Source of the DNA: Rhodococcus rhodochrous
GTDB taxonomy: Bacteria; Actinomycetota; Actinomycetes; Mycobacteriales; Mycobacteriaceae
Reading direction: 5' to 3'
NCBI RefSeq assembly: GCF_014854695.1
Contig: NZ_CP027557.1
Coordinates: 3,348,001-3,412,000, forward strand
DNA: 64,000 nucleotides
Below, piece by piece: positions 42,397 to 51,538 of this stretch. Every line of letters starts with the position of its first letter. Positions within the stretch are counted from its first letter, which is position 1. The notes below the pieces were generated by a model, which was not told the DNA's origin, did no database searches, and saw nothing but the letters and a program-made list of their open reading frames with translations. The position numbers and the translations under genes are program-made.

Positions 42397-45099
42397 ATGA
42401 GCCACCCCTGGCACGCACTCGATTCCGGTGACACGCTCGCCCGGCTCGAGACCACCGAAGCGGGACTGACCACGGCCGAGGCGACCCGCCGGCTGGAGGT
42501 GTACGGACCCAATGCGCTGCCCGCTCCCCGCTCGGATCGCTGGTGGTGGCGACTGCTGCGACAGTTCCACAACGTCCTGCTGTACGTGATGATGGCAGCC
42601 GCTGTCGTCACCGCATTCCTGGGCCACTGGATAGACACGGCAGTCCTGATGGGCGCCGTGATCGTGAACGCGCTCATCGGTTTCGTCCAGGAGGGTCGCG
42701 CCGCGTCCGCGCTCGACTCGATCCGTGCCATGCTCGCGCCCCGGACGCGGGTCCACCGCGACGGCCGGATCGTCGACATCCCCGCGGCAGATCTCGTGCC
42801 GGGCGACGTGGTGCGCCTCGCCTCCGGTGACCGCGTCCCCGCCGACCTGCGGATCCTGAGCTCACGTGAGCTGCGCATCGACGAGGCCGCCCTGACCGGT
42901 GAATCCGTGCCCGTCGCCAAGACACCGGACCCGGTCGACGCCGACACCGAACTCGGCGACCGCAGATCGACGTGCTTCACCGGCACCGTCGCGGTTTTCG
43001 GCCAGGGTGACGGCGTGGTGATCGCGACCGGCTCCGACACCGAACTCGGCCGCATCAACACTCTGCTGTCGGGCGTCGACCGCGCGGCCACACCGTTGCT
43101 CGAGCAGATCGGCCGCTTCGGCCGGTGGCTGGCCGCGGTCATCCTCCTGGCGTCCGCCGTGACCTTCGTGCTCGGTGTCGTGTGGCGCGGCGAGAGCCCG
43201 GCGGAGATGTTCACACTCGTCGTCGCGTTGGCCGCCTCCGCGATCCCCGAGGGACTCCCGGCCGTGATGACCGTGGCCCTGTCCCTCGGCGTGCAACGCA
43301 TGGCCCGGCGCAACGCCGTCATCCGGCGCCTTCCTGCCGTCGAGACCCTCGGCTCGGTGACGGTGATCTGCTCCGACAAGACGGGCACGTTGACCCGCAA
43401 CGAGATGACCGTGCAGAAGGTCGTGTGTGCGCACCGCACCGTCGAGGTGGGCGGTGTCGGTTACGCGCCGATCGGTTCGATCATCGCCGCCGCGAGCGGC
43501 GATCCGGTCGATCCGCATACCGACCCGGCACTCGACCTGGCCGTCCGCGCCGGTGTCCTGTGCAACGACACCGAGGTGGTCGAGGAGGACGGCGTGTGGG
43601 AGGTGCACGGGAACCCCACCGAGGCAGCGCTCGTCGTCCTCGGCCGCAAGGCCGGCCTGCCCACCGCGGCGGCCCACGAGCGGTGGCCGCGCCTCGATGT
43701 CGTCCCGTTCGAATCCGAACACAAGTTCATGGCGACCCTGCACCCGCACGACGACGGTCGCCGCGAACGCATCCTGCTCAAGGGCGCCCCGGAGCGGGTC
43801 CTCGTCGCCTGCACCGGCCAGCTCGGCGCCGACGGCGTGGTACGCCCCGTCGACGAGGCCTACTGGACCCGCCGCGCCGACGAGATCGCGGCCCAGGGCC
43901 TGCGCGTGCTGGCCCTCGCGTTCCGCGACCGCGAACCGGAGGACGGCGTGCTCGCCTTCGAAGACGCCCGGCACGACTTCACGATGCTCGCTCTGGTCGG
44001 CATCATCGACCCGCCGCGCGAGGAGGCGATCACGGCAGTGCGCGAATGCCACCGCGCCGGGATCACGGTGAAGATGATCACCGGTGACCACGCCGCCACC
44101 GCCGCCGAGATCGGGGCGCAGATGGGTCTCGGCACGGGTTCGCGGGCGATGACCGGCGCCGAGATCGAGACCCTCGACGATGCGGAACTGCGCCGGGTCG
44201 TCGCGGAGACGGACATCTTCGCGCGCACCAGTCCCGAGCACAAACTCCGTCTGGTGCGTGCCCTGCAGGCCGGCGGTCACGTCGTGGCGATGACCGGGGA
44301 CGGTGTGAACGACGCGCCGGCGCTCGCGCGGGCCGACGTCGGGGTCGCGATGGGCATGACCGGAACCGAGGCCGCCAAGGAAGCGGCCGACGTCGTTCTC
44401 GCCGACGACAACTTCGCGAGCATCGCCGCCGCAGTCCGCGAGGGCCGCGGCGTCTACGACAACCTGAAGAAGTTCGTCCTCTTCATGCTGCCCACCAACG
44501 GCGGTGAGGCGCTGGTGGTCATCGCCGCCATCCTCTTCCAGCTCACCCTGCCGCTCACACCCGCGCAGGTGCTGTGGATCAACCTCGCCACCGTCAGCAC
44601 CCTCGGTCTGGCGCTCGCGTTCGAACCGACGGAGAAGTCGGTCATGCTCCGCAGGCCGCGACCGCCCGGGGAATCACTGCTGTCCCGCTTCTTCGTCTGG
44701 CGCGTGGTGATGGTGTCGGTGCTGATGATGGTCGGCTCGCTCGGCCTGTTCCTGTGGGAACTCGACCGCGGTGCACCGGTGGAGGTCGCGCGCACGCTCG
44801 CGGTGGACGCGATCGTCGTGGCCGAGATGTTCTACCTGCTCAACAGCCGCCGCATCCGCGACACGGTCCTCACCCGCGACGGGCTGTTCGGGAACCGGTA
44901 CGTGCTTGCTGCGATCGCGGCGTGCGCCGCGTTGCAACTGTTGTTCACCTACGCCCCGTTCATGCAGGCGATCTTCGGGTCCGCCGCGATCTCGTGGGCG
45001 GACTGGGGCAAGGTGCTCGCGGCGGGCCTGCTGGTGTTCGTCGTCGCCGAGTTCGAGAAGTGGGTGGTCCGGCGCCTGCGACCGGCACCCGTGTCCTGA
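42397..45099 (+). CDS. ctpF: P2-type cation-transporting ATPase, CtpF-like
   Basis: A 900-residue membrane pump. Features in order: N-terminal cytoplasmic segment, membrane helices (VLLYVMMAAAVVTAFLGHWI), actuator motif LTGESVPVAK, helix 4 motif AIPEGLPAVMTVAL, phosphorylation site CSDKTGTLTRNEMT, nucleotide site LLKGAPERVL, hinge MTGDGVNDAPALARADVG, and six C-terminal helices. The PEGLP helix and the order resemble SERCA-like P2A pumps and M. tuberculosis CtpF, a calcium exporter in the DosR regulon. Ion specificity here is inference. ATG at 42397 is 7 nt after TAAAGT (leaderless). Confidence 0.88.
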   Translation: MSHPWHALDSGDTLARLETTEAGLTTAEATRRLEVYGPNALPAPRSDRWWWRLLRQFHNVLLYVMMAAAVVTAFLGHWIDTAVLMGAVIVNALIGFVQEGRAASALDSIRAMLAPRTRVHRDGRIVDIPAADLVPGDVVRLASGDRVPADLRILSSRELRIDEAALTGESVPVAKTPDPVDADTELGDRRSTCFTGTVAVFGQGDGVVIATGSDTELGRINTLLSGVDRAATPLLEQIGRFGRWLAAVILLASAVTFVLGVVWRGESPAEMFTLVVALAASAIPEGLPAVMTVALSLGVQRMARRNAVIRRLPAVETLGSVTVICSDKTGTLTRNEMTVQKVVCAHRTVEVGGVGYAPIGSIIAAASGDPVDPHTDPALDLAVRAGVLCNDTEVVEEDGVWEVHGNPTEAALVVLGRKAGLPTAAAHERWPRLDVVPFESEHKFMATLHPHDDGRRERILLKGAPERVLVACTGQLGADGVVRPVDEAYWTRRADEIAAQGLRVLALAFRDREPEDGVLAFEDARHDFTMLALVGIIDPPREEAITAVRECHRAGITVKMITGDHAATAAEIGAQMGLGTGSRAMTGAEIETLDDAELRRVVAETDIFARTSPEHKLRLVRALQAGGHVVAMTGDGVNDAPALARADVGVAMGMTGTEAAKEAADVVLADDNFASIAAAVREGRGVYDNLKKFVLFMLPTNGGEALVVIAAILFQLTLPLTPAQVLWINLATVSTLGLALAFEPTEKSVMLRRPRPPGESLLSRFFVWRVVMVSVLMMVGSLGLFLWELDRGAPVEVARTLAVDAIVVAEMFYLLNSRRIRDTVLTRDGLFGNRYVLAAIAACAALQLLFTYAPFMQAIFGSAAISWADWGKVLAAGLLVFVVAEFEKWVVRRLRPAPVS

Positions 45100-45170
45100 C
45101 CGCCGACGGCCCCGTCCCCGGCCGGTGGCAGACTCGACGACGATCCGACCGTACGACCCGTGAGGTGTCC

Positions 45171-45611
45171 ATGCAGATCCGCTCCAGTCTCGTTCCCGCC
45201 GTCGCCGTCGCGCTGGCAGGTGTTCTCGCGGCGTGCGCGCCGGCCCAGGACCCGGCACCGACCGGCACGTCCACCGAGTCCCCGGTGACGACGGAGACGA
45301 CATCGGCTGCGGGGTCGAGCCCCGCGGAGGCCGGAGCGGGTGGCTTCACCGAGGCGCAGGCCGCAGATCTGTGTGCACGCCTCGAGGGCCAGCTGTCGAA
45401 CTGGCGCACCTACACCCCCTCGGTGGGGCGCGGTGGCCTCAACATCCTCGTCGGCGAATGGGGTGCGGCGAACGGTGTCGACCTCGTCGCGCTCGCGGGC
45501 GACCGGGGCCGCATCGACGCGGCGACCTCCGCGCAGTGCCCGGAGGTGCGCGAGGAGGCCGTGCAGGCACTCGAGATCCCCAATCTCGCGTCGGGCCTCG
45601 TCGGGTTCTGA
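45171..45611 (+). CDS. small lipoprotein of unknown function
   Basis: A 146-residue protein with a lipoprotein signal (VAVALAGVLAAC, Cys at about residue 22), a Thr/Ser/Pro-rich linker and a compact C-terminal domain (FTEAQAADLCARLEGQLSNW, LNILVGEWGAANGVDLVALAG) with two cysteines. I do not recognise the family. GAGGTG lies before the ATG at 45171. The prolyl aminopeptidase gene starts 3 nt after its stop. Confidence 0.75.
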   Translation: MQIRSSLVPAVAVALAGVLAACAPAQDPAPTGTSTESPVTTETTSAAGSSPAEAGAGGFTEAQAADLCARLEGQLSNWRTYTPSVGRGGLNILVGEWGAANGVDLVALAGDRGRIDAATSAQCPEVREEAVQALEIPNLASGLVGF

Positions 45612-45614
45612 TCC

Positions 45615-46574
45615 GTGGAGCGACGCGAACTGTATCCGCCGATCGAGCCGCACGAGACGGGCATGCTCGACGTCGGTGACGGCCAGCAGCTGTACTGGGA
45701 GGTCAGCGGTAACCCGCAGGGCAAGCCCGTGGTCTTCCTCCACGGTGGTCCGGGCGGGGGCACCGCGCCGCAGCACCGGCGCTTCTTCGATCCGGACGCC
45801 TACCGGATCGTGTTGTTCGACCAGCGCGGCTGCGGCCGGTCGCAACCCCACGTGGCCGACGGCGCCGACCTGTCGGTCAACACCACCGACCATCTGGTCG
45901 CCGACATCGAGCGGTTGCGCACCTTCCTCGGTGTGGACCGGTGGATGGTCTTCGGCGGGTCCTGGGGCTCGACGCTCGCCCTCGCCTACGCCCAGCGGCA
46001 CCCGGAGCGCGTCACCGAACTCGTCCTGCGCGGGATCTTCCTGCTGCGCCGCAGCGAGATCGACTGGTACTACAACGGTGGCGCCGGGCAGCTGTTCCCC
46101 GAGGCGTGGGAGGGATTCTGCGCTCCGCTTGCGGCCGCCGGGCGGGGCGAGCATCCCGTGGACGTCTACCACCGTCTGCTGCACTCGACCGATCCGGACG
46201 TCGCTCTGGACGCGGCGATCGCGTGGTCCACCTGGGAGGGCGCCACGAGCTCACTGCTGCCGAACCCGGATCGCGTCGCGGAGACGGCCGAACCCCGTTT
46301 CGCGCTGGCCTTCGCGCGCATCGAGAACCACTACTTCCACCACCGCGGCTTCTTCGACGAGGGCGCACTCCTGCGCGACGCGCATCTGCTGCGCAACATC
46401 CCCGGGGTGATCGTGCAGGGCCGCTACGACGTGGTGTGCCCGGCGCGCAGCGCGCACGACCTGCACGAGGCGTGGCCGTCCTCCCGCCTGCACATCGTCG
46501 ACGATGCGGGACACGCGGCGACCGAACCGGGGATCGTGCACCGGCTCGTCGAGGCCACCGACAGCTTCCGCTGA
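45615..46574 (+). CDS. pip: prolyl aminopeptidase (proline iminopeptidase)
   Basis: Alpha/beta-hydrolase of peptidase family S33 that releases N-terminal proline. The 319-residue protein has the oxyanion motif [20 protein letters not shown], the nucleophile in GGSWGSTLALAYAQRHP, the substrate-binding RGIFLLRRSEIDWYY and the late Asp/His (GRYDVVCP, DDAGHAATEPG). GTG at 45615 follows the lipoprotein stop by 3 nt, so the two are probably cotranscribed. Confidence 0.93.
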   Translation: MERRELYPPIEPHETGMLDVGDGQQLYWEVSGNPQGKPVVFLHGGPGGGTAPQHRRFFDPDAYRIVLFDQRGCGRSQPHVADGADLSVNTTDHLVADIERLRTFLGVDRWMVFGGSWGSTLALAYAQRHPERVTELVLRGIFLLRRSEIDWYYNGGAGQLFPEAWEGFCAPLAAAGRGEHPVDVYHRLLHSTDPDVALDAAIAWSTWEGATSSLLPNPDRVAETAEPRFALAFARIENHYFHHRGFFDEGALLRDAHLLRNIPGVIVQGRYDVVCPARSAHDLHEAWPSSRLHIVDDAGHAATEPGIVHRLVEATDSFR

Positions 46575-46586
46575 CCCGGATCGGTC

Positions 46587-46673
46587 GGGCAGCCGCCGGC
46601 GCAGATAAGGCGGGCATCCGCCGGCGCGGATCAGGCGGGCAGCCGCCGGCGCGGATCAGGCGGGCAGCCGCCC
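46587..46673. repeat. 25-bp tandem repeat, about 3.4 copies, containing the 3' end of the CHAP gene
   Basis: Units 46587-46611, 46612-46636 and 46637-46661 differ by few bases, and a partial fourth begins at 46662. On the minus strand each unit repeats the last codons and the stop of the CHAP-domain gene, so the duplication arose at that gene end. Confidence 0.85.
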
Positions 46674-47258
46674 GAAACCCACCACGGCGTCGTCCCCGGT
46701 CACGTCGAGTTCGTGGACGCGGATGCGGCCCATCTCGTTGCCGCCGACGGTGATCGCGGAATCACCGTCGACGGCGACGACGATGTTCGTGTGCTCGCGC
46801 TGACCGACGCCGATCCTGTTGTGGTACAGCACCACATCGCCGACCTCCGGCCGATAGCCCGTGCCCACCGGTTCGTAGCGGTCGGCCTGCTCGTAGAACT
46901 CACCGAGCGTGAACACGCCGGGGATCCGCCAGTGTCCCGAATGCGGATTGGACAGCGGCACACCGGCTTCCCGCATGATCCAGCTGACGAAGTCGGCGCA
47001 CCACGGTTCGCGGACACCCTCCGAGTAGAACGTGCCGGGATTCTGCGCCTCGTGCTGTTCCTCGAGCAGTTCGACGATCCGCACCTGCGTCGGCGACAAC
47101 GACGAGGTGTCGATCTCGGGGAATGCCGCACTGTCCCACGGGAACAGCCGGTTCGGCAGGATCCACCACACGAGCCCCGCGATCACCGCACACAGTGCGA
47201 GCACGACGGCGAGGACGGCAGCGACCGGCCGTCGCCGCCGCGTCGTCTCACCGGTCAT
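46656..47258 (-). CDS. membrane-anchored CHAP-type amidase/endopeptidase
   Basis: A 200-residue protein with an N-terminal transmembrane anchor (PVAAVLAVVLALCAVIAGLVWW) and an extracellular CHAP-like (NlpC/P60 superfamily) domain: catalytic Cys in PWCADFVSWIMREAGV, YRPEVGDVVLYHN, and His in REHTNIVVAVDGDSAITVGG. It may cut peptidoglycan. ATG at 47258 overlaps the end of the upstream RNB gene by 11 nt, so they share a transcript. The C-terminus lies in a tandem repeat. Confidence 0.78.
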   Translation of the reverse strand: MTGETTRRRRPVAAVLAVVLALCAVIAGLVWWILPNRLFPWDSAAFPEIDTSSLSPTQVRIVELLEEQHEAQNPGTFYSEGVREPWCADFVSWIMREAGVPLSNPHSGHWRIPGVFTLGEFYEQADRYEPVGTGYRPEVGDVVLYHNRIGVGQREHTNIVVAVDGDSAITVGGNEMGRIRVHELDVTGDDAVVGFGRLPA

Positions 47259-48657
47259 GGTCGAAGCGGATCTTGCGTGCCTGCGGGTCGGCGAGCGTGA
47301 GCCGCACCCGCACCGTGCTGCCCTCCTCCGGCGCCCCGCCACACGGGCCGATGACGGTCTCGGAGGCGACGAACACCTCCGCGTCGCGCCGGTCGGTGGC
47401 CTCCTTCAGGACCGTCGCCTCGAAGGTCTCCCCCACCCGCGGCGCGAGGACGACGGCCTCGGTCAGGTCGACGCACGCTCGGTTCACCTTGCCGGCGAGC
47501 GAATCGGTCGACGACATGATCTTCGGCATCGCGGCCAGTGCTGCGCGGACCTCGTCCGGGACGTCCCGACCCGACGACACCGCGAGGCACACCTCGGTGG
47601 CGTAGCGGTCGGACAACCGGCGCAGCGGCGCGGTGACGTGCGCGTAGGGCGCACCGATCGCGCCGTGCAGGATCGTCTCGGGCAGGTCGCCGTCGAAGGC
47701 CGCGTAGGACGCGCCGCGCAGCAATGTCGGCGCTTCGCTCATCAGCACGAGTGTCTTCGGGTCGTTGGCGTCGAGCGAGGCGAGGAAGGCACCGACACCG
47801 AGCCCCGACGGCCACGGCACGTCGAGCGACCGCGCGGTGCGGCGCAGAGCATCGACCGCAGCAGGGTCGGCGGGCGGGAGCGTACGCAGCAGGCCGACCC
47901 GTGCGTCGATCATCATCTGCGCAGCGCACATCCCGGTGAGCAGCGAGATCTCGGAGTTCCACTCGTCGGCCTCGGTGCGCGGCTCGATCTGCAGCGTCCA
48001 GCCGTCGCCGTGCTTCACGACCTCCTGCGCGGGCAGGCGCAGTTCGATCGCCCCGCGGGCGAGCGCCGCGGCCGCTCGCAACCGCCCGAAGTCGGGCAAC
48101 GCCTCGACGGACGGATGCAGCCGGCCCGCGTCGGCGTCGCGTTGCACTCCGGCGTAATCCATGCGTGCGACCGATCGGACGAGCACGCGTCGCACACTCA
48201 CCGCGACGGGCTCGGCACGGTGGTCGGTCTCGATCCGCCACAGCGCCGCCGGGCGGACGGCGTCCGGCAGCAGGCTCGCGGTGCCCTCGGACAGCTCGCG
48301 CGGATGCAGCGGCACGGAGCCGTCGGGCAGGTAGAAGGTCTGCCCGCGGCGGTGCGTCTCGACGTCCAGCGCACCACCCGGTTCGACGAGTGCGTACACG
48401 TCGGCGATCGCGTAGTGCAGCACGAAGCCGTCGTCGGTGCGTTCGAGATGCAGGGCTTGGTCGAGGTCCATCGAGCCGGGTGGGTCGATGGTCACGAGAG
48501 GCAGATCGGTGCGGTCCTCACGGACGTCCGTGTAGCGGTCGGTCGCGTGTCGCGCATCGGCGAGGGCCTCCGGCGGGAACTCGCCGACGAGGTCGAATTC
48601 GGCGCGCACATCGGCGAAGTCGATCGCGGGCGCAACGACGATGGGAGTGGTCACCAC
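47248..48657 (-). CDS. RNB-domain exoribonuclease (RNase II/R-like)
   Basis: A 469-residue protein consisting mainly of the RNB catalytic domain: the acidic active-site motif TIDPPGSMDLDQALHLE, VLHYAIADVYALVEPGG, and the later YAHVTAPLRRLSDRYATEV. N-terminal cold-shock domains are missing; a short S1-like C-terminal segment (ETFEATVLKEATDRRDAEVFV) is present. This short form is common in actinobacteria. It probably degrades RNA 3' to 5'. GTG at 48657; the reading frame ends inside the next gene. Confidence 0.88.
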   Translation of the reverse strand: MVTTPIVVAPAIDFADVRAEFDLVGEFPPEALADARHATDRYTDVREDRTDLPLVTIDPPGSMDLDQALHLERTDDGFVLHYAIADVYALVEPGGALDVETHRRGQTFYLPDGSVPLHPRELSEGTASLLPDAVRPAALWRIETDHRAEPVAVSVRRVLVRSVARMDYAGVQRDADAGRLHPSVEALPDFGRLRAAAALARGAIELRLPAQEVVKHGDGWTLQIEPRTEADEWNSEISLLTGMCAAQMMIDARVGLLRTLPPADPAAVDALRRTARSLDVPWPSGLGVGAFLASLDANDPKTLVLMSEAPTLLRGASYAAFDGDLPETILHGAIGAPYAHVTAPLRRLSDRYATEVCLAVSSGRDVPDEVRAALAAMPKIMSSTDSLAGKVNRACVDLTEAVVLAPRVGETFEATVLKEATDRRDAEVFVASETVIGPCGGAPEEGSTVRVRLTLADPQARKIRFDHDR

Positions 48658-48700
48658 GATGCTCGTGAACTCCTGGTGGTTCGGGTGCTCGTCGTCGAAT

Positions 48701-48883
48701 TCAGCCGTTCTTCCAGTCGTCGTCGGCGGCGTCGGCCGCCTTGTTCCGTTCTGCCGCGATCTCCAGCGCCCGCTGAGCGGTCTCCTTGTCCGGGTAGGGA
48801 CCCATGCGGTTGAGGGCGTGCGGATCCTTGCCCTGGGAGACCTTCCCGGTGCGCACGTCGTAGTACCAGCCGTCGTCGCTCAT
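48701..48883 (-). CDS. small SPOR-like domain protein
   Basis: A 60-residue hydrophilic protein (DDGWYYDVRTGKVSQGKDPH, then RMGPYPDKETAQRALEIAAE) that resembles the short actinobacterial proteins annotated as SPOR-domain proteins. No signal peptide or catalytic motif. ATG at 48883 lies 6 nt after CACACT, perhaps leaderless. It reads towards and 44 nt before the RNB gene. Confidence 0.7.
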   Translation of the reverse strand: MSDDGWYYDVRTGKVSQGKDPHALNRMGPYPDKETAQRALEIAAERNKAADAADDDWKNG

Positions 48884-48905
48884 GGTCTCAGTGTGCCCGA
48901 ATCGC

Positions 48906-48921
48906 GTCCGTCTGTACGGAC
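48906..48921. promoter_or_regulatory. 16-bp palindrome in a divergent promoter region
   Basis: GTCCGT (48906-48911) and ACGGAC (48916-48921) flank a 4-nt centre between the SPOR-like gene and the 30-codon reading frame. It may be an operator; no regulator is known. Confidence 0.35.
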
Positions 48922-48995
48922 AACCCGTCGGCAGGCGTGGCGCGGTACTGTCGGGCCGCACACCCGTGCTCGATGTCCGAACGAAGGAGCAAGCA

Positions 48996-49088
48996 ATGTC
49001 CTACATCCTCTACGACGCGTTGCTGCCCTGGCTGGGTCCGGATGCGGCCTCGTACTGGGCGCACCTGCTGGTCATCGATCCGATCTGA
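48996..49088 (+). CDS. candidate 30-residue small protein
   Basis: A short frame of 30 codons with a very good ribosome binding site (AAGGAG six nt before the ATG) and a hydrophobic, aromatic product (SYILYDALLPWLGP, then SYWAHLLVIDPI). A possible -10 (TACTGT) lies at 48946. I know no family. It converges on the 3' end of rnpB, with 38 nt between them. Composition and RBS support translation, but nothing proves it. Confidence 0.45.
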   Translation: MSYILYDALLPWLGPDAASYWAHLLVIDPI

Positions 49089-49126
49089 CCCGACCGGTAG
49101 CAACGCGGTGGGATCGGGAGACGCCG

Positions 49127-49543
<417 letters not shown>

Positions 49544-49591
49544 GACCAGACTATCCCGCGGCGTATCGGCGCCGCCAACTACGGTGCACTC

Positions 49592-50113
49592 ATGACGCGA
49601 CTCGTGGCCCTGCTGCGCGGAATCAACGTCGGCGGCATCCGCATCCGAATGGCCGATCTGAAGGAGGTCTTCGGCGGCCTCGGATGCGAGAACGTCCGCA
49701 CCGTCCTCGCATCCGGCAACGTGCTCTTCGACGCCGAGGACGACCCCGCCACCGCGAAAGCACGGATCGAGGCCGCACTCACCGAGCGGTTCGGTTACGA
49801 GGCCTACACCTTCGTCGTCGAGCAGTCGTATCTCGCACGGGTCGTCGAGGCGTATCCCTTCGACGACGCACGCACCGACCGGCATTCGTACGTCGTGTTC
49901 GTCTCCGATCCCGCAGTGCTCGAATCGCTGGTCGCCCTCGCGGACGATCTCGATCCGGACCTCGAATGCGTCGACGCGGGTGAAGGTGTCCTCTACTGGC
50001 AGGTCGTGAAGGGCTCGACCCTCGACAGTGCCGTGGGAAAGCAGTCGGGTTCGGCCCGGAACAAGGCGACGACGACCGTCCGGAACCTCAACACGCTGCG
50101 ACGACTGGTGTGA
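49592..50113 (+). CDS. DUF1697 protein
   Basis: A 173-residue protein of the DUF1697 family, recognised by the N-terminal LVALLRGINVGG, the MADLKEVFGGLGCENVRTVLASGNVLF segment and the C-terminal ARNKATTTVRNLNTLRRL. Function unknown. ATG at 49592 lies 6 nt after TACGGT, so it is probably leaderless; its promoter sits next to that of rnpB on the opposite strand. Confidence 0.9.
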   Translation: MTRLVALLRGINVGGIRIRMADLKEVFGGLGCENVRTVLASGNVLFDAEDDPATAKARIEAALTERFGYEAYTFVVEQSYLARVVEAYPFDDARTDRHSYVVFVSDPAVLESLVALADDLDPDLECVDAGEGVLYWQVVKGSTLDSAVGKQSGSARNKATTTVRNLNTLRRLV

Positions 50114-50125
50114 CGACCGTTGCAT

Positions 50126-50146
50126 CTACCTACAGGCTGCAGGTAG
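50126..50146 (+). promoter_or_regulatory. 21-bp palindromic operator candidate before the lipase gene
   Basis: CTACCT-n-CAG-n-CTG-n-AGGTAG at 50126-50146 is symmetric except for three positions. It overlaps a possible -10 (TAGCGT, 50144-50149) 36 nt before the lipase ATG. The form fits a TetR-type repressor site. Confidence 0.5.
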
Positions 50147-50184
50147 CGTCCCTTCTCGACGTTCGTTCCGTTCGGAGGTCCAGG

Positions 50185-51429
50185 ATGCGCAGACGCACCG
50201 GAGTATTCGCCTCGATCGCCGCGGCCGCACTCCTCGCGACCACACCGACGGTGGCGACCGCCGAGTCCGATACCGACTTCTACACGCCCCCTCCGGCCTT
50301 CGAGACGGCGCCGCTCGGCGACGTCCTGCGCACCGCACCGTCGGTCGCCGCCGTCGTCCCGAACACCCCGGCCGTCCTCGACGCGGCCGTCACCCGGGTG
50401 ATGTACCGCAGCACGAACGCCACCGGAGGACCGGTCGCCACCGTCGGCACCGTGCTCGTCCCGTCGCAGCCGTGGACCGGTCCCGGACCCCGGCCCACCG
50501 TCGTGCTCGGTCCCGGCACGCAGGGCATGGGCGACCAGTGCGCACCGTCGAAGCTCATGACCTTCGGTCAGGAGTACGAGTACATCCACATCGGTCCGAT
50601 GCTCGCGGCCGGTTACGCCGTCGCGGTCACCGACTACGAAGGACTCGGCACACCCGGCGTGCACCCCTATCTCAACCGCGAGTCGCAGGGACGCGCGATG
50701 CTCGACCTCGCACGCGCCACCCGGTCGCTCGGCGATCTCGGTCTCGACCCCGAGGGCCCGATCGCGTTCTGGGGATATTCGCAGGGCGGCATGGCGTCCG
50801 CCTCGGCCGCCGAACTCGCCGCGACGTACGCCCCCGAACTGTCGGTGGTCGGCGCCGTGGCCGGCTCACCACCCGCCGACCTGGGCGATCTCGCCGTGGC
50901 CGGCGACGGCTCCCTGCTCTCCGGCGGGGTCGGCTGGGTCGTCGACGGTTTCATCTCGGCCTATCCCGAGCACGCCCCGTCGCTACTGGCGGCGTTCGAT
51001 CCTGCCGGACTCGACATCCTGCGTCGCGCCGAGACGGCCTGCGTCTTCGACGCGTTCACACTGAACCCGTTCGGGCAGACCTCGGCGTACACGGTCGACG
51101 GACGGCCCATCGCCGAGCACCTCGGCGACGAGCCGTGGGCGTCGCTGGTCGCCGAGCAGCAACTCGGCAACCGCACCCCGTCGATGCCGGTCTTCGTCGC
51201 GCAGAGCACCGGCGACGACTTCGTGCTCGTCCAGGGTGTCGACACGATGGTCGACAAGTGGTGCTCGGCCGGCGCCGACGTCACCTACCGCCGCTACGAC
51301 GTCGGACCCGTCCTGACGAAGACCGGAACCGGCCACCTGATCGGCATGTTCCCGGCCGTCGTCGAAGGCCTCGACTGGCTCGCTCAGCGATTCTCCGGCC
51401 GGGAATCCCAGCCCGGCTGCACCGCCTGA
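50185..51429 (+). CDS. secreted lipase (secretory lipase family)
   Basis: A 414-residue alpha/beta hydrolase of the secretory lipase family (PF03583 type). A signal peptide (VFASIAAAALLATTPTVATA) is followed by the lid/core region, the nucleophile elbow FWGYSQGGMASASAAE, and late Asp and His (AQSTGDDFVL, TGTGHLIGMF). Several cysteines could form disulfides. ATG at 50185 has GGAGGT 6 nt upstream. Probably hydrolyses esters or triglycerides outside the cell; substrate unknown. Confidence 0.88.
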   Translation: MRRRTGVFASIAAAALLATTPTVATAESDTDFYTPPPAFETAPLGDVLRTAPSVAAVVPNTPAVLDAAVTRVMYRSTNATGGPVATVGTVLVPSQPWTGPGPRPTVVLGPGTQGMGDQCAPSKLMTFGQEYEYIHIGPMLAAGYAVAVTDYEGLGTPGVHPYLNRESQGRAMLDLARATRSLGDLGLDPEGPIAFWGYSQGGMASASAAELAATYAPELSVVGAVAGSPPADLGDLAVAGDGSLLSGGVGWVVDGFISAYPEHAPSLLAAFDPAGLDILRRAETACVFDAFTLNPFGQTSAYTVDGRPIAEHLGDEPWASLVAEQQLGNRTPSMPVFVAQSTGDDFVLVQGVDTMVDKWCSAGADVTYRRYDVGPVLTKTGTGHLIGMFPAVVEGLDWLAQRFSGRESQPGCTA

Positions 51430-51496
51430 CATCCCGCCGGAAAAAATTTCCGGCAACCGTGTAACACCGTCGGTCGGCCGACAGATAAACCTGATG

Positions 51497-51538
51497 AGTG
51501 GCCGCGCAGGCAACCCCCCGACATGTCTGCGCGGCCAC
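51497..51538 (+). terminator. hairpin terminator with a six-C loop after the lipase gene
   Basis: A 12-13-bp stem (51497-51509 with 51527-51539) encloses a 17-nt loop that contains CCCCCC, and is followed by TTTT. It ends transcription of the lipase gene, or of a short RNA starting after the GATAAA at 51484. Confidence 0.75.

Noticed and set aside
42397..45099. P-type ATPase as a recent mobile insertion
   Set aside because: No mobile genes, flanking repeats or tRNA junction; composition by eye resembles its neighbours.
46587..46673. CRISPR array
   Set aside because: Units are directly adjacent with no unique spacers, and no cas genes are nearby.
51497..51538. 6C RNA
   Set aside because: That RNA has two hairpins each with a C-rich loop; only one is present here, so a terminator or a different RNA is more likely.
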